64,000 nt of DNA from Cecembia calidifontis (GCF_004216715.1 NZ_SGXG01000001.1:4386501-4450500); one strand, 5' to 3'. Positions 25,429-35,045 are shown, counted from the stretch's first letter. Numbers and translations are program-made. The notes: a model not told the origin generated them from the sequence alone.

Positions 25429-26267
25429 GATGACATTCTTGCTTTAATCCATTCCAATATATCATTGATTACCAATTCCTTTTCAGGTTCATTGATCAGT
25501 TCATGGAAAAGTTCAGGATAGCGGTGAAAAGTCTTGTCCTTCGAAGCCACATTCCTAAAGAAAATCTCAGAACCCTTGGGATTAGTCAGTTGATCATCCG
25601 ATCCGTGAAGCAAGAGCAAGGGATAATGGAAAGAAGCGGCTTTTTCTTTAATTGCATCCATTATCCTGAGCAGTTCATAACCCGTCCTGGCGGGAACCGG
25701 ATCATGATACACCAAAGGGTCTGCATCATACTTCCTCACTTCCTCAGGATCACGGGAAATCTTGTTACTGTCCAACTTGAGCACTTTGAGTTTAGGGGCC
25801 AACTTACTTACCAAGCTGGAAACAGCGATCAACAATTGGGAGACGTCATCAGCTGGCTGCAAAGCAGGAGCACTAAGGATGACACCTTTTGCCTCTGGCC
25901 GATATTCCAAGACATAGGCCGCTGTCATTCCCCCACCCATACTGTGGCCAAAAAGAAATGCAGGAATTCCGGGGATATAGGTTTTGACCTTGAGAAACAG
26001 GGCATCAATATCTTTCAAATAGTCCTGATAATTGGCAAAATAGGCAGTTGGTTTGGGGTTTGAGGACTTTCCATGACCTCTACCGTCAAATGTGAACACT
26101 GCTATACCTTCCCCAACGAGTTTGTCAGCAAAATGTGCATACCGGCTACTATGCTCCCCAAGACCATGGACAAGCAGCATAGAAGCCTTGGGTTGATCGG
26201 GAATCCAAGCCTGAAGATAGAGCACCAAATTATCATGCGTGGTATATTTTGTTTCGAAATGCTTCAT
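25425..26267 (-). CDS. Alpha/beta hydrolase (monoacylglycerol lipase/lysophospholipase-like)
   Basis: 280 residues from the ATG at 26267 (MKHFETKYTTHDNLVLYLQA). A start 81 bp further upstream would overlap the preceding gene and adds a non-conserved tail, so I prefer the shorter form. The oxyanion region is LLVHGLGEHSSRYAHFA, the nucleophile elbow GHSMGGG, and the acid and His are in LLHGSDDQLTNP and FHELINEPE. This is the classic serine hydrolase 'lid' subfamily (Hydrolase_4) acting on mono-acyl lipids. There is no signal peptide, so it should be cytoplasmic. Lipid substrate is inferred from family. Confidence 0.85.
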   Translation of the reverse strand: MKHFETKYTTHDNLVLYLQAWIPDQPKASMLLVHGLGEHSSRYAHFADKLVGEGIAVFTFDGRGHGKSSNPKPTAYFANYQDYLKDIDALFLKVKTYIPGIPAFLFGHSMGGGMTAAYVLEYRPEAKGVILSAPALQPADDVSQLLIAVSSLVSKLAPKLKVLKLDSNKISRDPEEVRKYDADPLVYHDPVPARTGYELLRIMDAIKEKAASFHYPLLLLHGSDDQLTNPKGSEIFFRNVASKDKTFHRYPELFHELINEPEKELVINDILEWIKARMSS

Positions 26268-26302
26268 TGTTACTTTATAATTTCGGGAAATTAAAAAATC
26301 CA

Positions 26303-27199
26303 TTAAAGTCTTGATTTTCTTCCCATGGGCACTGTAATTCCAAGCCAAGGAATATCAACAAAACCATCAAAGTTTCCACTTACAGGCAAGACCAGACCAT
26401 AATCAAGCCCTACATCCCCTATGATTCTCCTCCCTCCCATAGACAAAAGACCAAATGTCTCAAAGCCAGTGCTGATAATGTAGTTTTCTGTTAAAAAATA
26501 TCCTCTTGGACCGGTTCTGACCATGCCGCCCAGAGTGATTGTTGGGGAACTGGCAATTTCTCCATCTGAAAAACCCCAGCCCAAGCCCAAAGTGATATTT
26601 TTATCTTTATTGCCAAAGGTATTGACCCCATATAAAATCCCAAAAGCTCCTCCACCGCCGATCACGGTTCCGAGCAATGCGCCGGCACCAACATTGTATA
26701 TATCCTTAACTACCGGCACCGAAAACTTTGGGTTCAGCCAGACAGGGGTAGGTGCTCCTGCAAACAAAAACAAGGGGACAATCCCTGCGGACATAGAGAA
26801 ATTCTCAGTGATCCCAAAAGAAAACTGGTTGAAAAAGATCCACACATTTTGGTAATAACTTTCACCAGATCGAAGACCATATCCATTCGGTGCGAAAAAA
26901 TAGCGGGTAGCCTGGGGATTATCAAACCATAACTTTCCGTCTTTCACCTGACCCGATTGAATGAGTTCCCTAACAAGAATATCGGTCTTTCTGATGGTCA
27001 CTTCTCCAAATTTTTCAGTAAGTAATACCAGTTTTTCATCATCTTCCAATGTGATCTGGCCTACAAACTCATTTCCGTCCCTGGTCTTGATTCTGTAGAT
27101 TAGGGATTCTTCTTGATTGTCCTGTCCAAAGGTTTCGGTTATGGGAATTGTCATCATGGGAAATAGAAGCCAAAAAAGGACTAAGGGTCTAAATTTCAT
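26303..27199 (-). CDS. Exported protein, probably outer-membrane associated, unknown function
   Basis: 298 residues with a signal peptide (about 1-26, cleaved near ETFGQ-DN). Residues about 35-80 form a small beta domain (TRDGNEFVGQITLEDDEKLVLLTEKFGEVTI), followed by many alternating, glycine-rich strands (FSFGITENFSMSAGIVPLFLFAG, NITLGLGWGFSDGE, GLLSMGGRRIIGDVGLDYG) that suggest a beta barrel. No enzyme motif is seen. It is 35 bp upstream of the hydrolase gene on the same strand and may be cotranscribed with it. Confidence 0.65.
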   Translation of the reverse strand: MKFRPLVLFWLLFPMMTIPITETFGQDNQEESLIYRIKTRDGNEFVGQITLEDDEKLVLLTEKFGEVTIRKTDILVRELIQSGQVKDGKLWFDNPQATRYFFAPNGYGLRSGESYYQNVWIFFNQFSFGITENFSMSAGIVPLFLFAGAPTPVWLNPKFSVPVVKDIYNVGAGALLGTVIGGGGAFGILYGVNTFGNKDKNITLGLGWGFSDGEIASSPTITLGGMVRTGPRGYFLTENYIISTGFETFGLLSMGGRRIIGDVGLDYGLVLPVSGNFDGFVDIPWLGITVPMGRKSRL

Positions 27200-27350
27200 A
27201 GTTGGAGGGTTTTAGGAATAGAAAGATAGCCAAATTCCTTCAGACAAAAAGTTTTTAAGCGATAATGGGGTTTTTTGGTTCAATATTTTAGACTTTGTTA
27301 AAGTGAGGGTGTTACTTTCTTTTTTTGATACTATCTGTGTTCATCCTCAT

Positions 27351-27870
27351 CCATCCGCGGTTCAATATAATCCGCACCATCCCTACCCGACCGTGCAAGC
27401 GGGGGCGTTCCAATCACATTCAGGTTTCATATCGTCGGTGTGGGACGAGGTTCTGTTGTTCAGCAGATTCCTGCGCCGACTCGGGGGACGGGCCGGACAC
27501 CATTTGCCCGGGGTTGAAACCCCGGGCTACCAATAGGCAGGCCCTACAGGCCTGTCTTGTAAAAGACTCATATTACATCCATCTGAGAAGATGCAGCGTC
27601 AGCTGCTTGGTGTTCTTCCTTTATCTAGTCCTACTCAAAACGCTAGAATTATGTAGAAAACCTCTCTATTGAAGAACCAAGCTCGTCGAACCTTTAATGC
27701 TCTTCCTTTTCCCAAATCCGACTTTTTTTATTCTTCATCCTCCACTAATACTCCATAATCAAAGGAGATGCTTCACTACGTTCAGCAAGACAGTTAGATA
27801 TACACTCACTCCTACTTTCAAAACTCCAACCCGAAAACCATGACAACCTGATAACTCCCAATCCCTCATT
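27351..27870. repeat. Large dispersed intergenic repeat, copy 1
   Basis: About 520 bp, collinear with 31567-32068. Shared blocks in order: CATCCGCGGTTCAATATAATC, CGTGCAAGCGGGGGCGTTC, TTTCATATCGTCGG, TGTTCAGCAGATTCCTGC, CCGACTCGGGGG, a CCCGGGG...CCCCGGG-type stem, CAGGCCCTAC, CAGCTGCTTGGTGTTCTTC, CTACTCAAAACGCT, and GGAGATGCTTCACTACGTTC. No conserved frame is visible. It separates the exported-protein gene from menB. Confidence 0.8.
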
Positions 27871-27872
27871 TT

Positions 27873-28712
27873 TCAAGGAATCCACTTGATATGCTTGAAG
27901 TTCGGTTTTCTCTTTTCCAAAAAGGCATTCCTTCCTTCTTTAGCCTCTTCGGTCATGTAGGCCAACCGCGTCGCTTCCCCTGCAAATACCTGTTGCCCTA
28001 CCATTCCATCATCGGTCAGGTTCATGGCAAACTTGAGCATCTTGATGGATGTGGGCGATTTGGCCAAGATTTCCTGTGCCCATTCATAGGCTGTTGTCTC
28101 CAGTTCGGCATGCGGTATTACTGCATTGACCATGCCCATATCAAAGGCCTCCTGAGCGGTGTAATTCCTCCCCAGAAAAAATATTTCCCTGGCTTTCTTT
28201 TGGCCCACCATTTTGGCCAGATAGGCCGAACCATAACCGGCATCAAAACTGGTCACATCTGCATCGGTCTGTTTGAAAATGGCATGTTCTTTACTGGCCA
28301 AGGTCAGGTCACAGACCACATGAAGGCTATGTCCTCCACCCACTGCCCAACCGGGTACTACAGCAATCACCACCTTGGGCATAAAACGGATTAACCTTTG
28401 CACCTCCAAAATATTCAGTCTATGGTAGCCATCTTCCCCCACATAACCCTGATGTCCTCTTGCCCTTTGGTCACCTCCTGAACAAAAAGCATACACTCCA
28501 TCCTTGGGCGAGGGTCCTTCTCCCGTCAAAAGGACAACACCTATGCTCGTATCCTCATGGGCATCCTTGAAAGCATCCAAAAGCTCGGAAGTGGTCTTGG
28601 GCCTAAAAGCATTCCTCACTTCCGGACGGTTAAAAGCTATTCTGGCCACCCCATCGCACTTTTTATAGGTGATATCATCGTATTCTTTGACCGTTTTCCA
28701 GTTTATTTCCAT
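27873..28712 (-). CDS. menB: 1,4-dihydroxy-2-naphthoyl-CoA synthase
   Basis: 279 residues from the ATG at 28712 (MEINWKTVKEYDDITYKKCD), of normal length; upstream Met codons overlap menE and are unlikely. It is a crotonase-fold enzyme with IAFNRPEVRNAFRPKT, the oxyanion/CoA loop CSGGDQRARG (about 83-92), the catalytic region VVPGWAVGGGHSLHVVCDLT, and the MenB-specific TDADVTSFDAGYGS. It closes the naphthoate ring of menaquinone from O-succinylbenzoyl-CoA. It is divergent from menE with only 79 bp between the two starts, so both are probably controlled together. Confidence 0.95.
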   Translation of the reverse strand: MEINWKTVKEYDDITYKKCDGVARIAFNRPEVRNAFRPKTTSELLDAFKDAHEDTSIGVVLLTGEGPSPKDGVYAFCSGGDQRARGHQGYVGEDGYHRLNILEVQRLIRFMPKVVIAVVPGWAVGGGHSLHVVCDLTLASKEHAIFKQTDADVTSFDAGYGSAYLAKMVGQKKAREIFFLGRNYTAQEAFDMGMVNAVIPHAELETTAYEWAQEILAKSPTSIKMLKFAMNLTDDGMVGQQVFAGEATRLAYMTEEAKEGRNAFLEKRKPNFKHIKWIP

Positions 28713-28791
28713 GGTAATTTGATTTAAAATTTTCCTGCAAGATAACAGCCTTACAGGAATTTTGTTGAATTTTAGTGCAGGATTGATCATT

Positions 28792-29862
28792 ATGGGTAAA
28801 ATCATTATTGAAAACAGAACTTATGGTTTTGATGAAATCAAGGAAGGAAATTGGTTGGAAAATGACCCCTATTTCCATCAGGCCCTGACGTTCTGTCAGT
28901 TGTGGCTTAAGGGGGCAACGGTATTTGAAATGCCCACCTCAGGCTCCACCGGTGAACCCAAAGACATTCAGGTCAACAGGAAGCAAATGGAAATTTCAGC
29001 CGCAGCGACGAGGGATTTTTTCCAAATCCCAAAAGGAGCCAAAATGCTTTGCTGTCTGAATATTTGGATGGTGGCAGGAAAGATGATGTTGGTCAGGGCG
29101 ATGGAATGGGAGGCAGAACTTTACCTGGTCAAGCCCAGTGACAATCCTTTGCTGGAGTTGTATTTGGAATTTGATTTTGCGGCCATGGTTCCCCTTCAAG
29201 TGTCTGCCTGTCTGGAAAATGAAAAAACTGTACCTGTCCTGAAAAAAATCAAACACCTGATTATTGGGGGGGCACCTTCCTCTCCTACACTGATCCAAAA
29301 TATACTGAATTCAGGGATCCGCGCATACCAAACTTATGGCATGACCGAGACAGTGTCCCATATTGCTTTGGCCAAAATCAACAGAGAGGAACTCGTCTAT
29401 GAAGTTTTGCCGGGAGTGGAGATTGGAACAGACCAAGAACAAAGGCTATGGATCAAAGCACCTATGGCCTCACATCAAATCCTTCAGACCAATGATTTGG
29501 TAAAAATGATAGACAAAAGTCATTTCCAATGGCTGGGCAGGGCTGATTTCACGATCAATTCCGGGGGGATCAAACTACAACCCGAGCTAATGGAACCCAA
29601 GATTGCACCGGCTTTTGAAGCTATTTTCGGACACCAGCATTTTTTCCTGTTTGGCAAAGAAGATGAAAGACTTGGCCAAAAATTGGTTTTGGTCATTGGT
29701 CATGAGGATAAAGACGTTACAAAGGAACAGTTATTGCGGAATGCATTGAAGAACCTGTTCAACAGGTACCATTTACCAAAAGAAATCCTTTATGTTAAGG
29801 AATTCGTAAAAACAGCATCCGGTAAAATCAACCGACCTGCAACCTTTCAAAATAGCCAATGA
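28792..29862 (+). CDS. menE: O-succinylbenzoate-CoA ligase, short form
   Basis: 356 residues from the ATG at 28792. The adenylate-forming motif is PTSGSTGEPK (about 49-58), and YGMTETVSHIAL (about 182-193) is the A5 motif; WLGRADFTINSGGIKLQPE is the A7/A8 hinge, and the catalytic Lys near the end is in KTASGKINRP. It is about 100 residues shorter than classical MenE, as is usual in Bacteroidota. It makes O-succinylbenzoyl-CoA, the substrate of the divergently encoded MenB. It overlaps the DUF2141 gene by 4 bp. Confidence 0.92.
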   Translation: MGKIIIENRTYGFDEIKEGNWLENDPYFHQALTFCQLWLKGATVFEMPTSGSTGEPKDIQVNRKQMEISAAATRDFFQIPKGAKMLCCLNIWMVAGKMMLVRAMEWEAELYLVKPSDNPLLELYLEFDFAAMVPLQVSACLENEKTVPVLKKIKHLIIGGAPSSPTLIQNILNSGIRAYQTYGMTETVSHIALAKINREELVYEVLPGVEIGTDQEQRLWIKAPMASHQILQTNDLVKMIDKSHFQWLGRADFTINSGGIKLQPELMEPKIAPAFEAIFGHQHFFLFGKEDERLGQKLVLVIGHEDKDVTKEQLLRNALKNLFNRYHLPKEILYVKEFVKTASGKINRPATFQNSQ

Positions 29863-30281
29863 AAATATCAATCATTATCTTGATGCTTTTTTCCTTTTTT
29901 CAAGCCATCCAGGAAAAAAACTCCCTCACCCTGACGGTCACCAAGGTGAAAAATAATCAGGGAGTAGTAAGGGTCCTTTTGTTCAGGGGCGGGGATGGTT
30001 TTCCCGATGCGGTTGAAAAAGCCTATGCCAATGCTTCCCTGAAGATTGAGGGCAATAAGGCCAGTATTACCTTTGATAATATTCCCACCGGAAATTATGC
30101 CTTTTCGGTATTTCATGATTCTCAGAATACAGGTAAGCTACGTACCAATGCCTTAGGGATTCCGAGGGATGGCTATGGTTTTTCCAACAATGCCATGGGA
30201 ACTTTTGGACCTCCAAGTTTTGAAAAAGCCGCTTTCAGGGTGACCGCCGGTAAAAATTATGTTCAGATCAACCTGAGATAA
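29859..30281 (+). CDS. DUF2141 domain protein, exported
   Basis: 140 residues. An N-terminal hydrophobic stretch (MKISIIILMLFSFFQAIQ) acts as a signal peptide. The rest is a single DUF2141 domain: LTLTVTKVKNNQGVVRVLLFRGGDGFP, FDNIPTGNYAFSVFHDSQNTGKL and the conserved IPRDGYGFSNNA. Function is unknown; the fold is a secreted beta sandwich. It is translationally coupled to menE, but a role in menaquinone synthesis is not implied. Confidence 0.85.
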   Translation: MKISIIILMLFSFFQAIQEKNSLTLTVTKVKNNQGVVRVLLFRGGDGFPDAVEKAYANASLKIEGNKASITFDNIPTGNYAFSVFHDSQNTGKLRTNALGIPRDGYGFSNNAMGTFGPPSFEKAAFRVTAGKNYVQINLR

Positions 30282-30311
30282 TTTATTTTTGCGCCAAAAA
30301 TTTACTTCCAA

Positions 30312-31484
30312 ATGATTTTATTGGATTATCCCTACGTTTCAGATTTCCTGAAAGACACCATTGTACAAAACCAATTTCCGGTAATTGCCACGAGTGAAGC
30401 GATTGCCATCATGGAGGACAGGCCGGCCAACTGGATTTCTGAACAAAAGGCAGTGGCGCAAATCAGGCAAAATCCACTTTTGCACCTATATACCAATTCA
30501 GAAAACAGCATCGCCTGGATTAAGCAACACCTTTCCGATACTTCCCTCCCTGAAAAAATTGAGACCTTTAAAAACAAATTCAGGTTCAGACAATTGATTC
30601 AGGAAGCTTATCCGGATTATTTTTTCAGCGCTGCCCAACTTTCCGATTTGAGGAAAATGGATGTATCCGCATTTAAATTCCCTTTCATCATCAAACCTGC
30701 GATTGGATTCTTCAGTATCGCGGTTCACAAAGTCGATAAGGTGGAGGATTGGCCGGAAATAGTAAGTAAAATTGAAGAACAGATCAAAAAGACCAGTAAT
30801 CTTTATCCCCAGGAAGTGGTCAGCGATACAGAATTCATCATAGAATCTTACATCAAAGGGGAAGAGTACGCTTTTGACTGTTACTTCAACGAAAAGGGTG
30901 AGCCTACCATCCTCAATGTGCTTCACCATGTTTTTATGTCAGAGGCAGATGTAAGTGACAGGGTTTACACAAGTTCCAAAGCAATCATTGAAAGGTTAAG
31001 CCCAGCCATTATGGAATTTCTTCATTTGGTGGGAAAGAAAATTGACCTGAGGAATTTTCCTTTGCATATAGAAATCAGAGAAACAGCTCCGGGAAAAATC
31101 ATCCCGATTGAAGTCAACCCTATGCGTTTTGGGGGCTGGTGCACCACCGCAGACCTGACCTGGTTTACATATGGTATAAATTCTTATGAATACTTTTTCA
31201 AGTCCCAAAAACCTGATTGGGAAAAAGTTTTCAAAGGAAGGGAAAATAAAAAATACAGTTTGATCTTATTGGACAACCAATCGGATGTGCCACAAGAGTC
31301 CATCGCCTATTTTAATTTTGATACGCTGGCCAAGGATTTTGAAAATCCCCTGCATGTCCGCAAGGTCAATATGGATAAATTCGGGGTTTTCGGTTTCCTA
31401 TTTACCGAAACCAGTGAAGGTAATGAAAGGGAGTTGGATGAGATCCTGCATTCCGACCTTAAAAAGTACATGGTTTTGAAGTAA
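30312..31484 (+). CDS. ATP-grasp domain protein
   Basis: 390 residues. It has the ATP-grasp order: FPFIIKPAIGFFSIAVHKV (ATP-binding Lys and loop) near residue 122, then EFIIESYIKGEEYAFDCYF near 175 and the metal-binding end IEVNPMRFGGWC near 265-276. It probably forms an amide or peptide-like bond, as in D-Ala ligase and carbamoyl-phosphate synthetase relatives, with an unknown carboxylate and amine. It is 30 bp after the DUF2141 gene on the same strand, so probably the same mRNA. Confidence 0.8.
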   Translation: MILLDYPYVSDFLKDTIVQNQFPVIATSEAIAIMEDRPANWISEQKAVAQIRQNPLLHLYTNSENSIAWIKQHLSDTSLPEKIETFKNKFRFRQLIQEAYPDYFFSAAQLSDLRKMDVSAFKFPFIIKPAIGFFSIAVHKVDKVEDWPEIVSKIEEQIKKTSNLYPQEVVSDTEFIIESYIKGEEYAFDCYFNEKGEPTILNVLHHVFMSEADVSDRVYTSSKAIIERLSPAIMEFLHLVGKKIDLRNFPLHIEIRETAPGKIIPIEVNPMRFGGWCTTADLTWFTYGINSYEYFFKSQKPDWEKVFKGRENKKYSLILLDNQSDVPQESIAYFNFDTLAKDFENPLHVRKVNMDKFGVFGFLFTETSEGNERELDEILHSDLKKYMVLK

Positions 31485-31566
31485 TTTAAACCGCAAGGAA
31501 TCCAAGGAAATCCCAAAGAGGGCAAAATCTGTAAAATTCGTGGCCTTTTTTCCGCGTCCATCTGCA

Positions 31567-32068
31567 GCCATCCGCGGTTCAATATAATCTCACCATCCCT
31601 TCCCGTCCGTGCAAGCGGGGGCGTTCAAATCCCACTCAGGTTTCATATCGTCGGCGTGGGACGGGAATCAATTGTTCAGCAGATTCCTGCACCGACTCGG
31701 GGGCAGAGGATTGGTCATTATACCCGGGGTAAAACCCTGGGTTACCACTAGACAGGCCCTACGGCCTGATTCACAAAAGGCTTCTATTACATCTACCTGA
31801 GAAGACCCAGCGCCAGCTGCTTGGTGTTCTTCTTTCGTCTTATCTACTCAAAACGCTTGAGTTATTTAGGAAAACCTCCCTATTAAAGAACAAAGCTCCT
31901 CACCCCTTCAAGACTTCCTCATTCCTCATTCTACATTCTCCGCTAATACTCCATAATTAAAGGAGATGCTTCACTACGTTCATCAGGACGGTTAGCTATA
32001 CACTCACTCCTACTTTCAAAACTCCAACTCCACAACTTGACAACCTGACAACTCCTAATCCCTCATTC
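31567..32068. repeat. Large dispersed intergenic repeat, copy 2
   Basis: About 500 bp, collinear with 27351-27870 with the same shared blocks and small indels. It lies between the ATP-grasp gene and rluF. A related GTCGGCG...CGCCGAC core stands at 23947-24001. Confidence 0.8.
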
Positions 32069-32145
32069 AACATTTCCCCCTTTTACCTTGTCTCGTATTA
32101 CTCCTCAATACATTTCCCTAACTTTACACCCTCAATTTGACAATT

Positions 32146-32880
32146 ATGAGTGATTCTCAGGGCACACGTATCAATAAATACCTCAGTGAGGTGGGCTTTT
32201 GTTCCAGAAGGGCTGCCGATAAGCTGATTGAAGAGGGCAAGGTAACCATCAATGGGAAAGTCCCGGAGATGGGCACCAAAATGATGCCCGGAGATGAGAT
32301 ACGGGTCAATGGGAAATTGATTGCTGAGCCTGAGGAAGAACATGTTTATATTGCCTTCAACAAACCGGTGGGTATCGTCTGCACCACAGACACCAAATCA
32401 GAAAAGGACAACATCATCGATTACATCAACCATCCAAAACGGATCTTTCCGATCGGAAGATTGGACAAACCAAGTGAAGGCCTCATCCTTTTGACCAGTG
32501 ATGGGGATATTGTCAATAAAATCCTGAGGGCCAAAAACAACCACGAAAAAGAATATATAGTGACAGTAGACCGGATCATAACTTCAGATTTTATCCGTAA
32601 AATGTCCGACGGCATTCCTATCCTGGGTACTGTTACTAAAAAATGTGAGGTAAAATCACTGGGAAAATACAAATTCAAAATCACCCTGTCACAGGGATTT
32701 AACAGACAGATCCGCCGGATGTGTGAATACCTCTGCTATAATGTAACCAAATTAAAAAGAATTAGGATCATGAACATTCCCTTGGACTTGCCTATCGGAA
32801 AATGGAGGGATCTTAAACCCCAAGAACTCAGGGAGATCAACCTTCTCGTAGCAGATTCTAGTAAAACCCACGATGATTAA
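32146..32880 (+). CDS. rluF: 23S rRNA pseudouridine(2604) synthase-like
   Basis: 244 residues from the ATG at 32146; a Met three codons upstream is less likely. The N-terminal S4 RNA-binding domain is INKYLSEVGFCSRRAADKLIEEGKV (about 8-32), and the RsuA/RluF-type catalytic domain has the essential Asp in IGRLDKPSEGLILLTSDG (about 100-117) and QGFNRQIRRMCEYL. It isomerises uridine in 23S rRNA (in E. coli RluF, position 2604). Specificity to this exact position is inferred from family only. Confidence 0.85.
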   Translation: MSDSQGTRINKYLSEVGFCSRRAADKLIEEGKVTINGKVPEMGTKMMPGDEIRVNGKLIAEPEEEHVYIAFNKPVGIVCTTDTKSEKDNIIDYINHPKRIFPIGRLDKPSEGLILLTSDGDIVNKILRAKNNHEKEYIVTVDRIITSDFIRKMSDGIPILGTVTKKCEVKSLGKYKFKITLSQGFNRQIRRMCEYLCYNVTKLKRIRIMNIPLDLPIGKWRDLKPQELREINLLVADSSKTHDD

Positions 32881-32948
32881 GTTTGATGATGAAGTTTTTT
32901 TGGCATGAAATTGGTTTTTGGAGATTGAAAAAATCAATCACAAAGACA

Positions 32949-33629
32949 ATGAAACGAGTATCCAAATTTTCCAATCTATTATCCATTTTAATCTTAGTTT
33001 CTTTTCTAGCTGCCTGCAAAAATTGGAATAACACCCAAAAAGGAGCAGTCATCGGTGCGGGAACCGGAGCGGCTGTAGGTGCTGTCATAGGAAATAAAAG
33101 CGGTCAGGCAGGACGTGGCGCAGGGATTGGGGCAGTCATAGGTGGTGTAGCAGGTACGGCCATCGGGGTTTATATGGACAAACAGGCCAAGAAGATGGAA
33201 GAACAAATCAAAGATGCAGAGATCGAACGGGTTGAGGAAGGTATCAAGGTAACTTTTGCTTCAGGAATTCTCTTTGGTTTTGATTCCTATTCCCTCACAC
33301 CGGCATCACAGGAAAACCTGATGAAATTTGCAGAAATATTAAAAGAATATCCTGACACGGATATCATGATAGAGGGACATACGGACAACAGGGGCAGCAG
33401 ATCTTATAATCAGGGACTTTCTGAAAGGAGAGCACAATCTGTAAGAAATTACCTAAGAATGCAGGGTGTATCAGAAAGCAGAATGCAGACCGTAGGATAT
33501 TCCTTTGACCGCCCGGTTGCCAGCAATGACACTGATGAAGGTAGGGCCAAAAACAGAAGGGTAGAAATCCTCATCACTGCCAATGAAAACCTGGTCGAGA
33601 AAGCTGAAAAAGGGGAAATCAGGAATTAA
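32949..33629 (+). CDS. OmpA-family outer-membrane lipoprotein
   Basis: 226 residues from the ATG at 32949 (MKRVSKFSNLLSILILVSFL). The lipobox is LAAC, Cys about residue 24. A glycine-rich zipper (GAGTGAAVGAVIGNKSGQAGRGAGIGAVIGGVAGTAIG) spans about 35-75, and the C-terminal OmpA/Pal domain (about 105-215) has the peptidoglycan-binding residues in IEGHTDNRGSRSYNQGLSERRA. It should tie the outer membrane to peptidoglycan. A terminator follows at 33644-33672, then an IS4-type element. Confidence 0.88.
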   Translation: MKRVSKFSNLLSILILVSFLAACKNWNNTQKGAVIGAGTGAAVGAVIGNKSGQAGRGAGIGAVIGGVAGTAIGVYMDKQAKKMEEQIKDAEIERVEEGIKVTFASGILFGFDSYSLTPASQENLMKFAEILKEYPDTDIMIEGHTDNRGSRSYNQGLSERRAQSVRNYLRMQGVSESRMQTVGYSFDRPVASNDTDEGRAKNRRVEILITANENLVEKAEKGEIRN

Positions 33630-33643
33630 AAAGAAAAAAATTA

Positions 33644-33672
33644 AAAGAGCCATTTGAACAAAGTGGCTCTTT
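33644..33672 (+). terminator. Terminator after the OmpA-type lipoprotein gene
   Basis: AAAGAGCCA pairs with TGGCTCTTT around an 11-base loop. The tail is T-poor at first (GACTTTTC), so it is moderately strong. Confidence 0.6.
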
Positions 33673-33791
33673 GACTTTTCTTCTGTTGAAATATTTTTTT
33701 TTACTGTCGTCCGACTAAAATAAGAAATTTAAAATAAAGTCCTCTAATGAAGTTTTAGAGGTGTTTTTTGTTGAAAGTCAAAAAGCACCCC

Positions 33792-35045
33792 CTATCCGGA
33801 AAGGAATAATTGGGTTTGTACATTTTGGATGTCTTTTTGAAATATACTTTTAAAGTAAGCTTCAGGAAAAAGTAGGAACTTTTCAAGACTGACGTAGGAG
33901 CAAAGATTTTTTGCGGCTACCATGACCATGGTCGAGAAGTCTTCAGCCTCTTTTATCCGCTTATGTAGAACTGTAAACAGGAGGTTGAGTATCAATGCCA
34001 CCCAAATCTGGATTTTGATCCCGTTCTCGCTGTCCGACAAAAAATATCTGAGTTCAAAATTCTGCTTGATCTGCTTGAAAAGCACTTCGATAACCCACCT
34101 GTTCTTATAGAGAAGAGCTATGGTTAGGGCATCCAATCCCTTAAGATTGGTGATAAACTCCAGCGTTTCACCGCTTTCAGGGTCAGCATAAACCACCAGT
34201 CTGGCTTCAACTGTCCGAGAAACTCCCTTCTCCCTGTAGCTCAGTGAGATAATCTGGTCCTTGATGATGTCCAAGGCATGCGTACAGTCAAACTCACTGA
34301 CCACTTCATATCTTGCATTGTCTTTTTTTCTGGTCACAAAATATCTGTTTGAACTGTCCCACTTTTCAAAGCAGGAATAGCGGTTATATCCTTTGTCGAA
34401 AACAGCTATCCCGTGCTCAGGCAGATCCATCACTTTTAAAAACATATTTTCATTTGTGGCCGCAGAACGGATACATATGAAGTTGGGAACGCCTTCTGCC
34501 AGATTCATTTTGGCAAATATCTTGGCACCACCTTTTTTCTTTCCGTTCAGGGGATTGCGTCCGGCCCCTCTGAGGATTTCCTTGAACAGCGTGACCGTTG
34601 AGGAATCAAAAACCTCAACACGGCTGAGGTCGACCTCTCCACCGATATCGAGCCAATTTCCTACCAAAGATGCCCTATAGTATGAATACAGCCCTTTGTA
34701 TAGTTGTTCAAAAACACGATAACTGCGTTTACGGTTTGCATCAGAAAGGGTACTCCTGGCAGGTAGCTGCTTCATTCCAAAAGGAATAAGCTTGGTTATG
34801 ATCAGGCCGATGTTTTTGCAGACCTCTCTAAGACTGCTGTTTCTGGTCAACACCGCATAAAACATGCAGATGAAGTGATCACTTGTTTTGAGTTTCTTGT
34901 AGTACCTATCCGAGTTTTCTTCCTCAACGACCTGATTCAATAGCTCTTTGGGAATAAGAGAGAGGAGTTGAGCGATAATAGGATGCCCAGACAAAAATTT
35001 ATGCTTAAATTGTGTCACGTTGTTGGTTCTTGGTCGAAACAACAA
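33792..35045 (-). CDS. IS4-family transposase (second type)
   Basis: 417 residues with the alternative start TTG at 35045; no in-frame ATG occurs near it. An N-terminal DUF4372-like domain (FLSGHPIIAQLLSLIP...LKTSDHFICMFYAVLT) is followed by DDE residues in VEVFDSSTVTLF and IAVFDKGYNRYSCF and the YREK-like motif LYKNRWVIEVLFKQIKQ. The frame is complete. Confidence 0.88.
   Translation of the reverse strand: MLFRPRTNNVTQFKHKFLSGHPIIAQLLSLIPKELLNQVVEEENSDRYYKKLKTSDHFICMFYAVLTRNSSLREVCKNIGLIITKLIPFGMKQLPARSTLSDANRKRSYRVFEQLYKGLYSYYRASLVGNWLDIGGEVDLSRVEVFDSSTVTLFKEILRGAGRNPLNGKKKGGAKIFAKMNLAEGVPNFICIRSAATNENMFLKVMDLPEHGIAVFDKGYNRYSCFEKWDSSNRYFVTRKKDNARYEVVSEFDCTHALDIIKDQIISLSYREKGVSRTVEARLVVYADPESGETLEFITNLKGLDALTIALLYKNRWVIEVLFKQIKQNFELRYFLSDSENGIKIQIWVALILNLLFTVLHKRIKEAEDFSTMVMVAAKNLCSYVSLEKFLLFPEAYFKSIFQKDIQNVQTQLFLSG

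Noticed and set aside
27351..32068. CRISPR array
   Set aside because: The repeats are 0.5 kb long, two to three copies far apart, with no short regular spacers and no cas genes.
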